In this document: piece by piece, positions 11,063-21,065 of the stretch
How the letters are laid out: each line of letters begins with the position of its first letter
How positions within the stretch are numbered: the stretch's first letter is position 1
Source: Sphingopyxis sp.
Lineage (GTDB): Bacteria > Pseudomonadota > Alphaproteobacteria > Sphingomonadales > Sphingomonadaceae
Assembly: GCA_017745175.1 (NCBI GenBank)
Contig: JAGHZY010000036.1
Location: 1 to 37,786, forward strand
Direction: 5' to 3'
Length of the DNA: 37,786 nucleotides
The notes under the pieces: generated by a model
Databases searched by the model: none
The model's input: the letters and a program-made list of their open reading frames with translations, nothing else
Told to the model about the DNA's origin: nothing
Program-made: the position numbers and the translations under genes

Positions 11063-11932
11063 ATGATCGATCTTGCCAAAATCAAAGCCATCGACGTGCA
11101 TGTGCACGCCGAAATATCGTGCCACGATCCCGAGGATCCGGTGATGGGGCGCTTTTTCGACGCCGCTTCGGCCTATTTCAAGGCGCCGCGCGAGCGGCCG
11201 AAAATTCCGGAGATCATCGAACTCTATCGCGAACAGCAGATCGCCTTTTGCCTGTTCACCGTCGATTGCGAGAGCGGCATCGGCGCGAAGCGCGTCTCCA
11301 ACTACGAGATCGCCGAACATGCGGCGCGGAACAGCGATATCTGCATCGCCTTCGCGTCGATCGATCCGCACAAGGGCAAGCTCGGCGCGCGCGAGGCGCG
11401 CGACCTGATCGAGAATTACGGGGTAAGGGGCTTCAAGTTCCATGGCATCATGCAGGACGCGCATCCCGCCGACCGCATGGCCTATCCGATTTACGAGGTG
11501 ATCGCCGAATATGGGCTGCCGGCGATCTTTCACACCGGCCATTCGGGGATGGGGACGGGGATGCGCGGCGGCGGCGGAGTCCGGCTCAAATGGGGCCAGC
11601 CGATCCTGATCGACGATGTCGCGGTCGATTTCCCCGACATGAAGATCATCCTCGCGCATCCCAGCTGGCCGTGGGTCGACGAAAGCCTGTCGATGGCGCT
11701 GCACAAGGACAATGTCTTCATCGACCTGTCGGGGTGGAGCCCCAGATATTTTCAGCCGCAGATCATCCAATATGCCAATGGCCAGCTTCGCAAGAAGATG
11801 CTGTTCGGCAGCGATTTCCCGCTGATCCATCCGCAAAAATGGATCGAGGCCGCACGGCAGGTCGGTTTCAGGGAAGAGGTGCTCCCGGGTATCATGAAGG
11901 ATAATGCGGCGCGGCTGCTCGGCCTCGCCTGA
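11063..11932 (+). CDS. Amidohydrolase, CouO-like (putative hydroxyphenyl beta-ketoacyl-CoA hydrolase)
   Basis: 289 aa, amidohydrolase 2 family. The N-terminal IDVHVHAE provides the HxH metal pair (His14, His16). Further conserved segments are FASIDPHKGKLGAREARDLI, GFKFHGIMQ, FHTGHSGMG, ILAHPSWPW and FGSDFPLI, whose aspartate is the usual catalytic residue. The layout resembles proteins annotated as 4-hydroxyphenyl-beta-ketoacyl-CoA hydrolase (CouO of Rhodococcus), which split beta-ketoacyl aromatic CoA thioesters into acetyl-CoA and the benzoate. In this cluster that would offer a second, non-retro-aldol route from hydroxycinnamates to 4-hydroxybenzoate or vanillate. The family call is firm; the CouO assignment rests on recalled similarity only. 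Confidence 0.7.
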   Translation: MIDLAKIKAIDVHVHAEISCHDPEDPVMGRFFDAASAYFKAPRERPKIPEIIELYREQQIAFCLFTVDCESGIGAKRVSNYEIAEHAARNSDICIAFASIDPHKGKLGAREARDLIENYGVRGFKFHGIMQDAHPADRMAYPIYEVIAEYGLPAIFHTGHSGMGTGMRGGGGVRLKWGQPILIDDVAVDFPDMKIILAHPSWPWVDESLSMALHKDNVFIDLSGWSPRYFQPQIIQYANGQLRKKMLFGSDFPLIHPQKWIEAARQVGFREEVLPGIMKDNAARLLGLA

Positions 11933-11975
11933 CGGTTTTTACCGGCCACGCGCGGTCATTGCGGCTGTCCTGTCA

Positions 11976-12005
11976 CAAGCCCCTCCGCTGAAGGGGAGGG
12001 GCTTG
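11976..12005. terminator. Strong 11-bp hairpin between convergent amidohydrolase and purU genes
   Basis: CAAGCCCCTCC (11976-11986), an 8-nt loop, then GGAGGGGCTTG (11995-12005) form a perfect 11-bp stem in the 95-bp gap between convergent genes. It fits a bidirectional terminator, although T-runs are poor. The element also resembles the GC-rich dispersed palindromes common between sphingomonad genes. Confidence 0.6.
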
Positions 12006-12027
12006 ATTCCGGCAAAACCGCAAGGCG

Positions 12028-12888
12028 CTAATCCCGGAACACCACGGTCTTGTTGCCGTTGACGAGAACCCGGTCCTCAAGGTGATAATGGACCGCGCGT
12101 GCAAGCACGCGGCGTTCGATGTCGCGCCCCTTGCGGACAAGATCGTCAGGTGAATCGGCATGGCTGATCGCTTCGACATCCTGATGGATGATCGGACCTT
12201 CATCGAGGTCGGCGGTGACATAATGGCCGGTCGCGCCGATCATCTTCACGCCGCGGTCGAACGCCTGATGATAGGGCTTGGCGCCCTTGAAGCCGGGCAG
12301 GAAGCTGTGGTGGATGTTGATGCAGCGCCCCGACAGGAAGGCCGCGAGGTCGTCGGACAGGATCTGCATATAGCGCGCGAGCACGACGAGTTCGGCTCCC
12401 GTCTCGTCGATCAGCGCCTTGATCTGCGCCTCCTGCTGCGCCTTCGTGTCCCTGGTGACCGGCAGATGGTGGAAGGGGACGTCGCCGATCAGCGAGATTT
12501 TCAACGCCTCGCGCGGGTGGTTGCAGATGATGCCGACCACCTCCATCGGCAATTCGCCGATCCGCTGGCGATACAGAAGATCGCCGAGGCAATGATCGAA
12601 CTTCGACACCATCAGCATCACCTTGCGGCGGTCGGCGGTGCCGCGCAGCGTCCAGGTCAGGGCATTGGCTTCGGCGAAATAGGCAAAGGCGGCGCGCAGG
12701 CGCCCGGCGTCGGCGTTCGCTGCCAGCGAAAAGACGACGCGCATGAAAAAGCGGCGCGATTCGGCGTCGTTGAACTGCTGCGATTCGTCGATGTTCCCGC
12801 CGTTGTCGGCGAGAATGCGGGTGACGCCCGCGACCAGCCCGGGACGATCGTCGCACGAAAGCGTCAGGATATAGCGATTTTCCGACAT
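12028..12888 (-). CDS. purU: 10-formyltetrahydrofolate deformylase (formate-releasing)
   Basis: 286 aa, the normal length for PurU. Residues 1-80 form an ACT domain ([20 protein letters not shown]). Residues 90-286 form the formyltransferase-type hydrolase domain, with catalytic Asn191 and His193 in [16 protein letters not shown] and Asp229 in [13 protein letters not shown]. The enzyme hydrolyses 10-formyl-THF to formate and THF, regenerating free THF. It diverges from ligM across a short region with two related half-palindromes. Next to ligM, metF and folD this points to disposal of the methoxyl carbon and recycling of the THF acceptor, rather than only supplying formate for purine synthesis. 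ATG 12888 has a modest GGAG-type site upstream. Confidence 0.93.
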   Translation of the reverse strand: MSENRYILTLSCDDRPGLVAGVTRILADNGGNIDESQQFNDAESRRFFMRVVFSLAANADAGRLRAAFAYFAEANALTWTLRGTADRRKVMLMVSKFDHCLGDLLYRQRIGELPMEVVGIICNHPREALKISLIGDVPFHHLPVTRDTKAQQEAQIKALIDETGAELVVLARYMQILSDDLAAFLSGRCINIHHSFLPGFKGAKPYHQAFDRGVKMIGATGHYVTADLDEGPIIHQDVEAISHADSPDDLVRKGRDIERRVLARAVHYHLEDRVLVNGNKTVVFRD

Positions 12889-12912
12889 GACAGGGTCACT
12901 CTCCTCAAATTA

Positions 12913-14381
<1,469 letters not shown>

Positions 14382-14454
14382 ACCGGCCGCGCTATCCCCG
14401 CCGCGTCGATCATCGGCGCAGCGAGGGTCGCCGCCGCCTGACGAGGAGGGCCGA

Positions 14455-15330
14455 ATGACGGTACCCCTGATCCACCCCAATTGGGCGAGGCCGCCGGTCA
14501 GCATGACCGACGGATATTCGCTGGAAATCACCGCGAAGGACGTCGCCGCGCTGCGCGAGGCGGCGCCGCTTGTCCCGGCCGAAACGCCGGTCGCGATCAC
14601 CTTTCTGCCTGGCGAGGAAGCGCAGGCGCGTATCGCCGCCGCGGTCGCGGTGCGCGAGCTCGGCTTTGAACCGATGCCGCATTTCTCGGCGCGGCGGATC
14701 GTCTCGCACGACGAGTTCGAAACCTATCTGGCGGCGGTCGCACAGGAGGCGGGGGTGCAGCGCTGCTTCATCGTCGCGGGCGATCCGCCCGAGCCGCAGG
14801 GGCCGTTTTTCGATACGTCGGCGCTGATCGCCACGGGCGCCTTCGAACGCGCGGGCATCAGGGCGATCGGCGTCGGCGGCCATCCCGAAGGCCATCCGGT
14901 GATGTCGCCGGCCGAATGCTGGCAGGTGCTGGAACGCAAGATCGGCGATATCGAGCGGCGCGGCATGGCGCCGCTGGTCGTGACGCAGTTCGGCTTCGAC
15001 CCCGACGCCTTTCTCGGCTGGCTAAAGGAAGCGCGGCAGCGCGGGATCGACACGCCGATCCGGATCGGTGTTCCCGGCCCGGCAAGCATCAGGACGCTGC
15101 TGCGTTTCGCCGCACGCTGCGGCGTCGGCGCATCGACCAGCGTGATGAAGAAATACGGCATCTCGCTGACCAGCCTGATCGGAAGCGCCGGCCCCGATCG
15201 CCTGGTCGATGTCTTTGCCGACGGGCTTGGCGACGAGCATGGGCGGGTGCGATTGCATTTCTATCCCTTTGGCGGCGTCAAGGCGACGGTCGACTGGATT
15301 GTCGGTTATGATCGGCGGCATGCAGGCTGA
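14455..15330 (+). CDS. metF: Methylenetetrahydrofolate reductase family protein
   Basis: 291 aa, a divergent MetF-family TIM barrel with FAD. Normally it reduces methylene-THF to methyl-THF; next to ligM the expected net direction is the reverse, oxidising the methyl-THF made by O-demethylation. Seen are EITAKDVAALREAAP, FEPMPHFSARRI, CFIVAGDPPEPQGPFFDTS, GVGGHPEGHP (the GxxGxPE-like block), PLVVTQFGFD and RIGVPGPASI, all in the family order. ATG 14455 follows GAGGAGGG and gives the usual length. The same ligM-metF order is known in SYK-6, where metF is needed for vanillate growth. No formate-THF ligase (ligH-type) gene is present in the window. Confidence 0.88.
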   Translation: MTVPLIHPNWARPPVSMTDGYSLEITAKDVAALREAAPLVPAETPVAITFLPGEEAQARIAAAVAVRELGFEPMPHFSARRIVSHDEFETYLAAVAQEAGVQRCFIVAGDPPEPQGPFFDTSALIATGAFERAGIRAIGVGGHPEGHPVMSPAECWQVLERKIGDIERRGMAPLVVTQFGFDPDAFLGWLKEARQRGIDTPIRIGVPGPASIRTLLRFAARCGVGASTSVMKKYGISLTSLIGSAGPDRLVDVFADGLGDEHGRVRLHFYPFGGVKATVDWIVGYDRRHAG

Positions 15331-15343
15331 CGTTCGTCGTCAC

Positions 15344-15369
15344 TTGTATGTTGCACTGACAATCGTCAG
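15344..15369. promoter_or_regulatory. Operator-like site upstream of the desR-type gene
   Basis: A 19-bp site begins TTGTATG (15344-15350) and ends ACAA (15359-15362), matching both outer edges of the folD palindrome, though its centre differs. It overlaps a second small inverted repeat, CTGAC (15356-15360) and GTCAG (15365-15369). It ends just before the MarR start codon at 15373, which would suit autorepression. Confidence 0.4.
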
Positions 15370-15372
15370 AAC

Positions 15373-15852
15373 ATGCCGATGACCAGGAAAAAAGAAACGC
15401 TCGTGCCGACGACGCCGCATGTCGAGGGTGACGAGGACATCGGCGAAATCCGCAACATCGTCGGTTTCCATATTCGCCTGGCGCACGGCGCGGTGTACCG
15501 CCATTTCACCGAGACGTTCGCGCATGTCGACCTGACCCAGAAACAGGTTTCGGTCCTTTGGCTGATCGACGATCATCCCGGCATTGCGCAGACCGATCTG
15601 GCGCAGCGGATGCGCATGGACCGCGCGACGACGATGGCGATCGTCAACCGCTTGCAGGCGCGATCCTATCTGGTGCGCGGCAAATCGCCCGACGACGGGC
15701 GCAAGCAGACGCTGAACCTGACCGATGCCGGACGCGGCGCGCTGAAGCAGGCCAAGGCGGCAATTCTGGACCATGAAAACTGGCTCAAAAGCCGCTTCAC
15801 CGACAAGGAAGTGGGCAAGTTGATCGAGATGCTGAGCCGCATTCACGAGTGA
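15373..15852 (+). CDS. desR: MarR-family regulator, likely DesR-type repressor of O-demethylation genes
   Basis: 159 aa, a MarR-type winged HTH. The core is VDLTQKQVSVLWLIDDHPGI, then the recognition helix region LAQRMRMDRATTMAIVNRLQ, and the wing SPDDGRKQTLNLTDAG. In SYK-6 the MarR protein DesR represses ligM and desA and is relieved by vanillate or syringate. Here the gene directly follows ligM-metF and precedes a transporter by 22 nt, and folD-type palindromic sites lie before folD, purU/ligM and this gene. I infer it is the repressor of all of them. The name rests on context and family, not on an alignment. Confidence 0.75.
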   Translation: MPMTRKKETLVPTTPHVEGDEDIGEIRNIVGFHIRLAHGAVYRHFTETFAHVDLTQKQVSVLWLIDDHPGIAQTDLAQRMRMDRATTMAIVNRLQARSYLVRGKSPDDGRKQTLNLTDAGRGALKQAKAAILDHENWLKSRFTDKEVGKLIEMLSRIHE

Positions 15853-15874
15853 CAAATATATATTCGGGAGAGAC

Positions 15875-17182
15875 ATGATGGCGGGGGCCAACCCTAAATC
15901 GGCGATCGACGACGGTCCGATGCACGCCTGGCAATGGCTGGCGGTGGCGATCACCGTCGGGCTCAACGGCCTCGACGGCTTCGACGTGCTGTCGATCAGC
16001 TTTGCCTCGCCCGGCATCGCCAGGGAATGGGGTGTCGACCAGAGCATATTGGGCTGGATCCTGTCGATGGAACTGCTCGGCATGGCGATCGGATCGGTGC
16101 TGCTCGGCGGCGTTGCCGACAAGGTCGGGCGGCGCCCGACAATGCTGGGCTGCCTTGTCGCCATGACGATCGGCATGCATTTCGCGGGGGTCGCAGCCAG
16201 CGTCAACGAACTGCTCGGCTGGCGGTTGCTCACCGGACTAGGCATCGGCGGAATGCTTGCCGCGATCAACGCGGCGGCGGCGGAATTTTCGAACAATCGC
16301 TATCGCAGCCTCGCGATGTCGCTGATGGTCATCGGCTATCCGATCGGCGGGGTGGTCGGCGGGCTCGTGGTGCAGCAGCTGCTGGTCGCGGGCGGCTGGC
16401 GCGACGTCTTTTCCTTTGGCGCGTGGGCGACCGCCGCCTTCATTCCGCTCGTCTGGTTCTTCGTTCCCGAAACCCCGGCTTTCCTCGATCGCCGGCGTCC
16501 CGAGGGGGCGTTGCAGCGCGTCAACAAGACGCTGGTCCGCTTTGGCCACGCCGCGGTCGCGGCGCTTTCGGTCGAGGCGACGGATGCGCCCGAAAGGTCG
16601 ATCGCCGACATCTTCAAGCCGGCGCTGATCGCGACGACCTTGCTCATCACCTTCGCCTATTTCGCGCATATCACCAGCTTCTATTTCATCCTGAAATGGG
16701 TGCCCAAGATTGTCGTCGACATGGGCTTCGAGCCGCGGGCGGCCGCGGGCGTTCTGACCTGGGCGAACGTTGGCGGCGCGACCGGCGGTGCAGTGTTCGG
16801 AATGCTGGCGATCCGTTTCGGCCTGAAGCCGCTGACGATGGTCGCGCTCGTCGTCTCGTCGGGCATGATCATGTGGTTCGGTTCGGGCGCCGATGATCTG
16901 GCGCGCCTGTCGATGATGGTCGCGGCGACCGGTTTTTTCACCAACAGCGCGATCGTTGGCCTCTATTCGTTGTTCGCCAAGGTCTTTCCGACGCATGTGC
17001 GCGCGACCGGAACGGGGTTCGCCATCGGCGTCGGGCGCGGCGGTGCCGCGCTTGCGCCGGTGCTCGCGGGCTATTTGTTCGCCGCGGGCTTCGGCCTGCA
17101 GACCGTCGCGCTGTGCATGGGCTTCGGGTCACTGCTCGCCGCGATCGCGCTGCTGATGCTGAAGGAGCGTGCCGCCGATTAG
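15875..17182 (+). CDS. MFS transporter, aromatic acid:H+ symporter (AAHS) family
   Basis: 435 aa with about 12 hydrophobic segments, an inner membrane protein. The first transmembrane helix contains GLNGLDGFDVLSISFASPGI, with the DGFD motif diagnostic of AAHS carriers such as PcaK, VanK and BenK. The loop 2-3 signature appears as GGVADKVGRRPTML. It probably imports an aromatic acid by proton symport; vanillate or protocatechuate is the likeliest substrate given linkage to the desR-type gene, but sequence alone cannot tell. Two adjacent ATGs (15875 and 15878) are possible; the second has better spacing from the GGAG site. The gene converges on ferA. Confidence 0.9.
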   Translation: MMAGANPKSAIDDGPMHAWQWLAVAITVGLNGLDGFDVLSISFASPGIAREWGVDQSILGWILSMELLGMAIGSVLLGGVADKVGRRPTMLGCLVAMTIGMHFAGVAASVNELLGWRLLTGLGIGGMLAAINAAAAEFSNNRYRSLAMSLMVIGYPIGGVVGGLVVQQLLVAGGWRDVFSFGAWATAAFIPLVWFFVPETPAFLDRRRPEGALQRVNKTLVRFGHAAVAALSVEATDAPERSIADIFKPALIATTLLITFAYFAHITSFYFILKWVPKIVVDMGFEPRAAAGVLTWANVGGATGGAVFGMLAIRFGLKPLTMVALVVSSGMIMWFGSGADDLARLSMMVAATGFFTNSAIVGLYSLFAKVFPTHVRATGTGFAIGVGRGGAALAPVLAGYLFAAGFGLQTVALCMGFGSLLAAIALLMLKERAAD

Positions 17183-17222
17183 GGCGGCCACCCCGGAGCC
17201 CCTCGCGTTCGCGGGATGGGCT
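17171..17222. terminator. Two hairpins between the convergent transporter and ferA genes
   Basis: GCCGCC (17171-17176) and GGCGGC (17183-17188) pair across a 6-nt loop that contains the transporter stop codon. A second imperfect hairpin is closed by AGCCC and GGGCT (17197-17222), with CGCG-TT-CGCG inside. Their position between two convergent genes suggests termination in both directions, but T-runs are absent. Confidence 0.35.
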
Positions 17223-17231
17223 TATGCCTGC

Positions 17232-19349
17232 TCAACCGATCAGCATCAGCGCGTCGAGCGCCACCGCGCCCTCGCCGTCGGGATAGACGACTACCGGGTT
17301 GAGATCGATCTCGCGGATTGCAGGACCGGCCTCCAGTACCGCGCCGAGCGCCAGCACCATGTCCGCCACCGCACCGACATCCATCGCGGGCGATCCGCGA
17401 AAGCCCTCGAGCAGCGCCCCGCTCCTGAGTGCGTGCAGTTCGCGAATGATTGCGGCGCGCGACAGGTCGGTCGGCAACAGGCGCACGTCCTTCCATATCT
17501 CGGCTTGCACGCCGCCGAGGCCGGCGAGGATGATCGGTCCCCATTCGGGGTCATTCCTGGCCCCGATGATGAGTTCCAGCCCGCGTTTCCCCATCGCCTC
17601 GACCAATATACCGTCGAGAACGAGCCCCGGACTGTAAGCCGCGACGCTCGCCTGCATCCGCGCCCAGCCCGCCGCAACCGCGGCACCATCGCCGACGCCG
17701 ACGATCACTCCGCCGGCGTCGCTCTTGTGAGACAGGGCAGGCGATTGGGCCTTGAGCACCACCGGATAGCCAAGCTCGGCCGCAATCGCTTCTGCTTCGG
17801 CGGGGGTGCGAGCAAGCCGCGCCGCGGGGAAGAGGATGCCCAACGGACCCAGCAGCTCCTTCGCGCGATGCTCCGGAATCACGCCGGCCGCAGGCAGCGC
17901 GATCGACACCGCCGCGGGGGCCGCGACATTGGCATCGCGTGCGGCGAAACGATTGAGCTGCGCCATCGCGCGGAAGACGCGGTCGGGGGTCGGGAAATAG
18001 GGCACATTCAAATCGCGCAGCGCCACGATATAGTCGGGCGGCACCCGCGCGCCATCGTCCATGCCGGCAAAGATCACGGGCTTGGCGGGCTGGAGCGTCC
18101 GGATCGCATCGATGATCGGCGGGAATTTGAGGGCGCAGGTTGCCGCGTCGGTCTGGATGATCGCGAAGACGACGCTGCCGAAACGGTCGTCGTCGAGCAA
18201 GGCCGACAGTGCGCGGCGATACAGGTCGGGATCGACGAGCGCCTGCGCGGTCAGATCGACCGGGTTCGACACCGGAACGAAGGGCGGCAGCGCCGCGCGG
18301 AGCGCCGGCGCGTCATGATCGCCGATGGCGGGGAGGGGGAGGCCGACCGTTTCGCAAAGGTCGAGCGTCAGCGCCTTGAACGCGCCCGATTCGGTCAGCA
18401 CAGCCGCGCCGCCCGCCGGCACGATGCCGCAGGTCGCGACGATGTCGGCGGTGTCGCCCAGCTCTTCCAGCGTATCGGCGACGAGCACCCCGGCGCGTTC
18501 GACCTTGACCCGCATCAGCGCATAGTCGCCCGCCATCGCGCCGGTGTGCGTGGCGGCGGATTCGCGCGCGGCGCTGCTCTTGCCGGGGTGCAGCAACAGG
18601 ATCGGCTTGCCCGCGGCGCGCGCCTTTTCGGCGAGCGCCAGAAAGCGGCGCGGCTGGCGGAACTGTTCGACGATCATCGCGATCGCCTTGGTTCCGGCAT
18701 CATCGATCAGATATTCGACATAATCCTCGACCCCGCTCGCAGCCTCGTTGCCGGTCGAGATCGAATAGGAAACGCCGATCCCGCGCGAAAAGAGCGTAAC
18801 GGCGAGGACCGCCGCCATCGCCCCGCTCTGCGACACGATCGCCACGCCCTGGCGATCGCTCAGCGGGACCGAGGGGGTTTCGACGAAGGTCAGCGGGATC
18901 ATGTCGACATAGTTGACGAGGCCGAGGCAATTCGGCCCCTCGATCACCATGCCATGGGCATCGGCGATGCGCGCGATCTCGCGCTGTTCGGCGAGCCCCT
19001 CTTCGCCGCCTTCGGCGAAGCCCGCGGAGAAGATGATCGCCGCGCTGGCGCCGCGCGCCGCGAGCGCGCGGATGCTGTCGAGCACCGCGGCGCGCGGGAT
19101 CGCGAGCACCGCGACATCGACGCCGGATGGCAGCTCGTCTATGGCGCCTAGCGCCTGGCGCGAGCCGATCATCGGCCGCTTGGGATTGACGAGGTGGATG
19201 TCGCCGCCAAATCCCTGCTGCTCCAGATTGGCAAGCACCGTCGCCCCCAGCGCGCCGGGGGTGGCCGACGCGCCGATGATCGCGACCGATGACGGACGCA
19301 GCAGGCGGTCGATCGATTTGGCGGGAACGCTGTTCGTCGGGTCGGTCAT
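17232..19349 (-). CDS. ferA: Feruloyl-CoA synthetase, ADP-forming acyl-CoA synthetase type
   Basis: 705 aa in the order of NDP-forming acyl-CoA synthetases: CoA-binding domain (VAIIGASATPGALG, residues 22-35), succinyl-CoA-ligase-like domains with the phosphorylated histidine in ATHTGAMAGD (His268), and a C-terminal ATP-grasp domain (PVVLKAQSPALSHKSDAGGV). FerA of SYK-6 has this architecture, unlike the AMP-forming Fcs of pseudomonads. It activates ferulate, and likely p-coumarate, caffeate and sinapate, to CoA thioesters. It is the last gene of the leftward ligV-ferB-acyl-CoA dehydrogenase-ferA operon, 40 nt after its neighbour. The family is certain; ferulate as substrate follows from adjacent ferB and ligV. 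Confidence 0.9.
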   Translation of the reverse strand: MTDPTNSVPAKSIDRLLRPSSVAIIGASATPGALGATVLANLEQQGFGGDIHLVNPKRPMIGSRQALGAIDELPSGVDVAVLAIPRAAVLDSIRALAARGASAAIIFSAGFAEGGEEGLAEQREIARIADAHGMVIEGPNCLGLVNYVDMIPLTFVETPSVPLSDRQGVAIVSQSGAMAAVLAVTLFSRGIGVSYSISTGNEAASGVEDYVEYLIDDAGTKAIAMIVEQFRQPRRFLALAEKARAAGKPILLLHPGKSSAARESAATHTGAMAGDYALMRVKVERAGVLVADTLEELGDTADIVATCGIVPAGGAAVLTESGAFKALTLDLCETVGLPLPAIGDHDAPALRAALPPFVPVSNPVDLTAQALVDPDLYRRALSALLDDDRFGSVVFAIIQTDAATCALKFPPIIDAIRTLQPAKPVIFAGMDDGARVPPDYIVALRDLNVPYFPTPDRVFRAMAQLNRFAARDANVAAPAAVSIALPAAGVIPEHRAKELLGPLGILFPAARLARTPAEAEAIAAELGYPVVLKAQSPALSHKSDAGGVIVGVGDGAAVAAGWARMQASVAAYSPGLVLDGILVEAMGKRGLELIIGARNDPEWGPIILAGLGGVQAEIWKDVRLLPTDLSRAAIIRELHALRSGALLEGFRGSPAMDVGAVADMVLALGAVLEAGPAIREIDLNPVVVYPDGEGAVALDALMLIG

Positions 19350-19389
19350 GGCTCTGGTTTTTCCTCTGTTCGCAGGCGGGCCTGCGGGG

Positions 19390-21048
19390 TCATATCAGCG
19401 CGTCGAACCGCGCCGGATCGGAAGCATCGGCAAGCGCGGCCTGTTCCAGACAGGGCAATCGGCGCAGCATATCGTCGATCATTTCGGCGCCCGCGGCGCG
19501 CAAATGCCGCGCCGCAGCGTCGTCGCCGGCCGTCCGCAACAATGTCGCCGCGATCCAGCCGGCCGCGACGGCGGACGCGAGGGCCAGGTAGCCGGTCGCG
19601 TTCCACTCGGCCGCGCGCGCGTCATGGCCGGGGTGCGTCAACCGCGCGGTCGTCCGCCCGAGGCAATCGAGCGCCCCGGCGAGCGGACGGCAATTCTCCG
19701 CCTCGCAGCGCACTTCGATCAGAAAGGCGCGATAGGGCGCGCCGCCGTCCTTGCGCAGCTGCCGGAACAGCAGATCCTGCGCCTGGATGCCGGTCGTGCC
19801 TTCGAAGATCGTCAACACGCGCGCGTCGCGCAGGCCCTGTTCGACCGGCCATTCCCTTGTGTAGCCCGCGCCGCCCAGTATCTGGATGGCATCGCTGGCG
19901 ACGCCAAAGCCGGTTTCGCCGCCCATCGTCTTGATGATCGGGAGCAGCCACGCGGTAAGCGCCGCCGAATGGGCGCGCTGTTCAGGATCGCCGGAGCGGT
20001 CGGCGCGGTCGATATGCCCGGCGGTGATCTGGATCAGGCCGCGCAGGCATTCGAGCCGCGCCGCCATCGACAGCAATTGCCGCTGGATGTCGGCGTGGGT
20101 TTCAATCGGCACCGGCTGCGGGCCGCTGCCGCCCTGACGGCGCTCGGCGGCATAGGCTTTTGCGACCCTATAGCTTTGCGCCGCGATGCCCGCGCCCTGC
20201 ACCGCGGTTGCCAGCCGCATGTGACGGATCATCACGAACAATTGCTGCAGCCCGCGCCCCTCCTCGCCGAGCAGGAAGCCCGTCGCGCCTTCGAAGCCCA
20301 GCGCGCAGGTCGGCGAAAGGTGGAGGCCCAGCTTCTCCTCGACGCGGCGCACGACGATGCGGTTGCGTGTCGCGCCGAAACGATCGGGGACCAGGAACAG
20401 GCTGATCCGGTCGGTGCCGGTCCTGGCGAGCAGGAAATGGCCGATGCGGTCGGTCAGATCCTGGTCGCCAAAGCTGATCCAGCATTTCTCACCCTCGATC
20501 GACCAGCGTCCGTCGGCGGAGGGCCGCGCCGAAGTGCGGATGCGGCGGACGTCGGACCCGGCGTCGGGTTCAGAGATGCAGATCGTCGCGGCCCAGTCGC
20601 CGCTCGCGAGCCTGGGCAGCCATTCGGCCTGTTGCCCGGCGCTGCCATAAGCGGCGAGCAGCCGCGATCCGGCGCGGATCGGCACCGGCATCATGCCGAA
20701 GGCAGGGCACGCCCGGTCGAAGATTTCCTGCACCGCCGATGCCACGCCTGTCGGCAGGCCCAATCCGCCATGCGCCGGGTCGGCGTCGATCGATAGCCAG
20801 CCGTCGTCGCGGTAGGTCCGCCATGCCGCCTTGTGGCTGGCAGGAGTGACCACCCGTCCATCTACAAGCCGACTGCCAATCCGGTCGCCTTCGGCGTTGA
20901 GCGGCGCCAGCCAGCGTTGGGCGAACGCCTCCGCCGAACGCAGCATTTCTTCGATCTCGCTGGCGGAGGGATCGGGGCCATGGGGCGCATCCACCGATCC
21001 GCTCCGCGTCGGCGCCACCACATGGCGGGCAAGCGTGGCGGTCACCAT
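19390..21048 (-). CDS. Acyl-CoA dehydrogenase, putative arylpropanoyl-CoA dehydrogenase
   Basis: 552 aa, longer at the C-terminus than classical 380-aa enzymes and of the AidB/FadE-like type. The FAD-binding stretch CISEPDAGSDVRRIRTSA and EGEKCWISFGDQDL are clear. GGAGYTREWPVEQGLRDARV followed by IFEGTTGIQAQDL carries the family's catalytic-base and FAD-contacting region. It lies between ferB and ferA, 17 nt after ferB. A likely role is to oxidise dihydroferuloyl-CoA or dihydrocoumaroyl-CoA, made by FerA from hydrogenated side-chain acids, to the enoyl-CoA used by FerB. That substrate is inferred from context; ordinary fatty acyl-CoA or isovaleryl-CoA activity is not excluded. Confidence 0.82.
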   Translation of the reverse strand: MVTATLARHVVAPTRSGSVDAPHGPDPSASEIEEMLRSAEAFAQRWLAPLNAEGDRIGSRLVDGRVVTPASHKAAWRTYRDDGWLSIDADPAHGGLGLPTGVASAVQEIFDRACPAFGMMPVPIRAGSRLLAAYGSAGQQAEWLPRLASGDWAATICISEPDAGSDVRRIRTSARPSADGRWSIEGEKCWISFGDQDLTDRIGHFLLARTGTDRISLFLVPDRFGATRNRIVVRRVEEKLGLHLSPTCALGFEGATGFLLGEEGRGLQQLFVMIRHMRLATAVQGAGIAAQSYRVAKAYAAERRQGGSGPQPVPIETHADIQRQLLSMAARLECLRGLIQITAGHIDRADRSGDPEQRAHSAALTAWLLPIIKTMGGETGFGVASDAIQILGGAGYTREWPVEQGLRDARVLTIFEGTTGIQAQDLLFRQLRKDGGAPYRAFLIEVRCEAENCRPLAGALDCLGRTTARLTHPGHDARAAEWNATGYLALASAVAAGWIAATLLRTAGDDAAARHLRAAGAEMIDDMLRRLPCLEQAALADASDPARFDALI

Positions 21049-21065
21049 GGCGGCGTTCTATCCCG

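Noticed and set aside
17169..19151. 660-codon open frame on the plus strand opposite ferA
   Set aside because: Composition is dominated by Arg, Gly, Asp and His, with no recognisable domain; ferA on the other strand has full domain structure.
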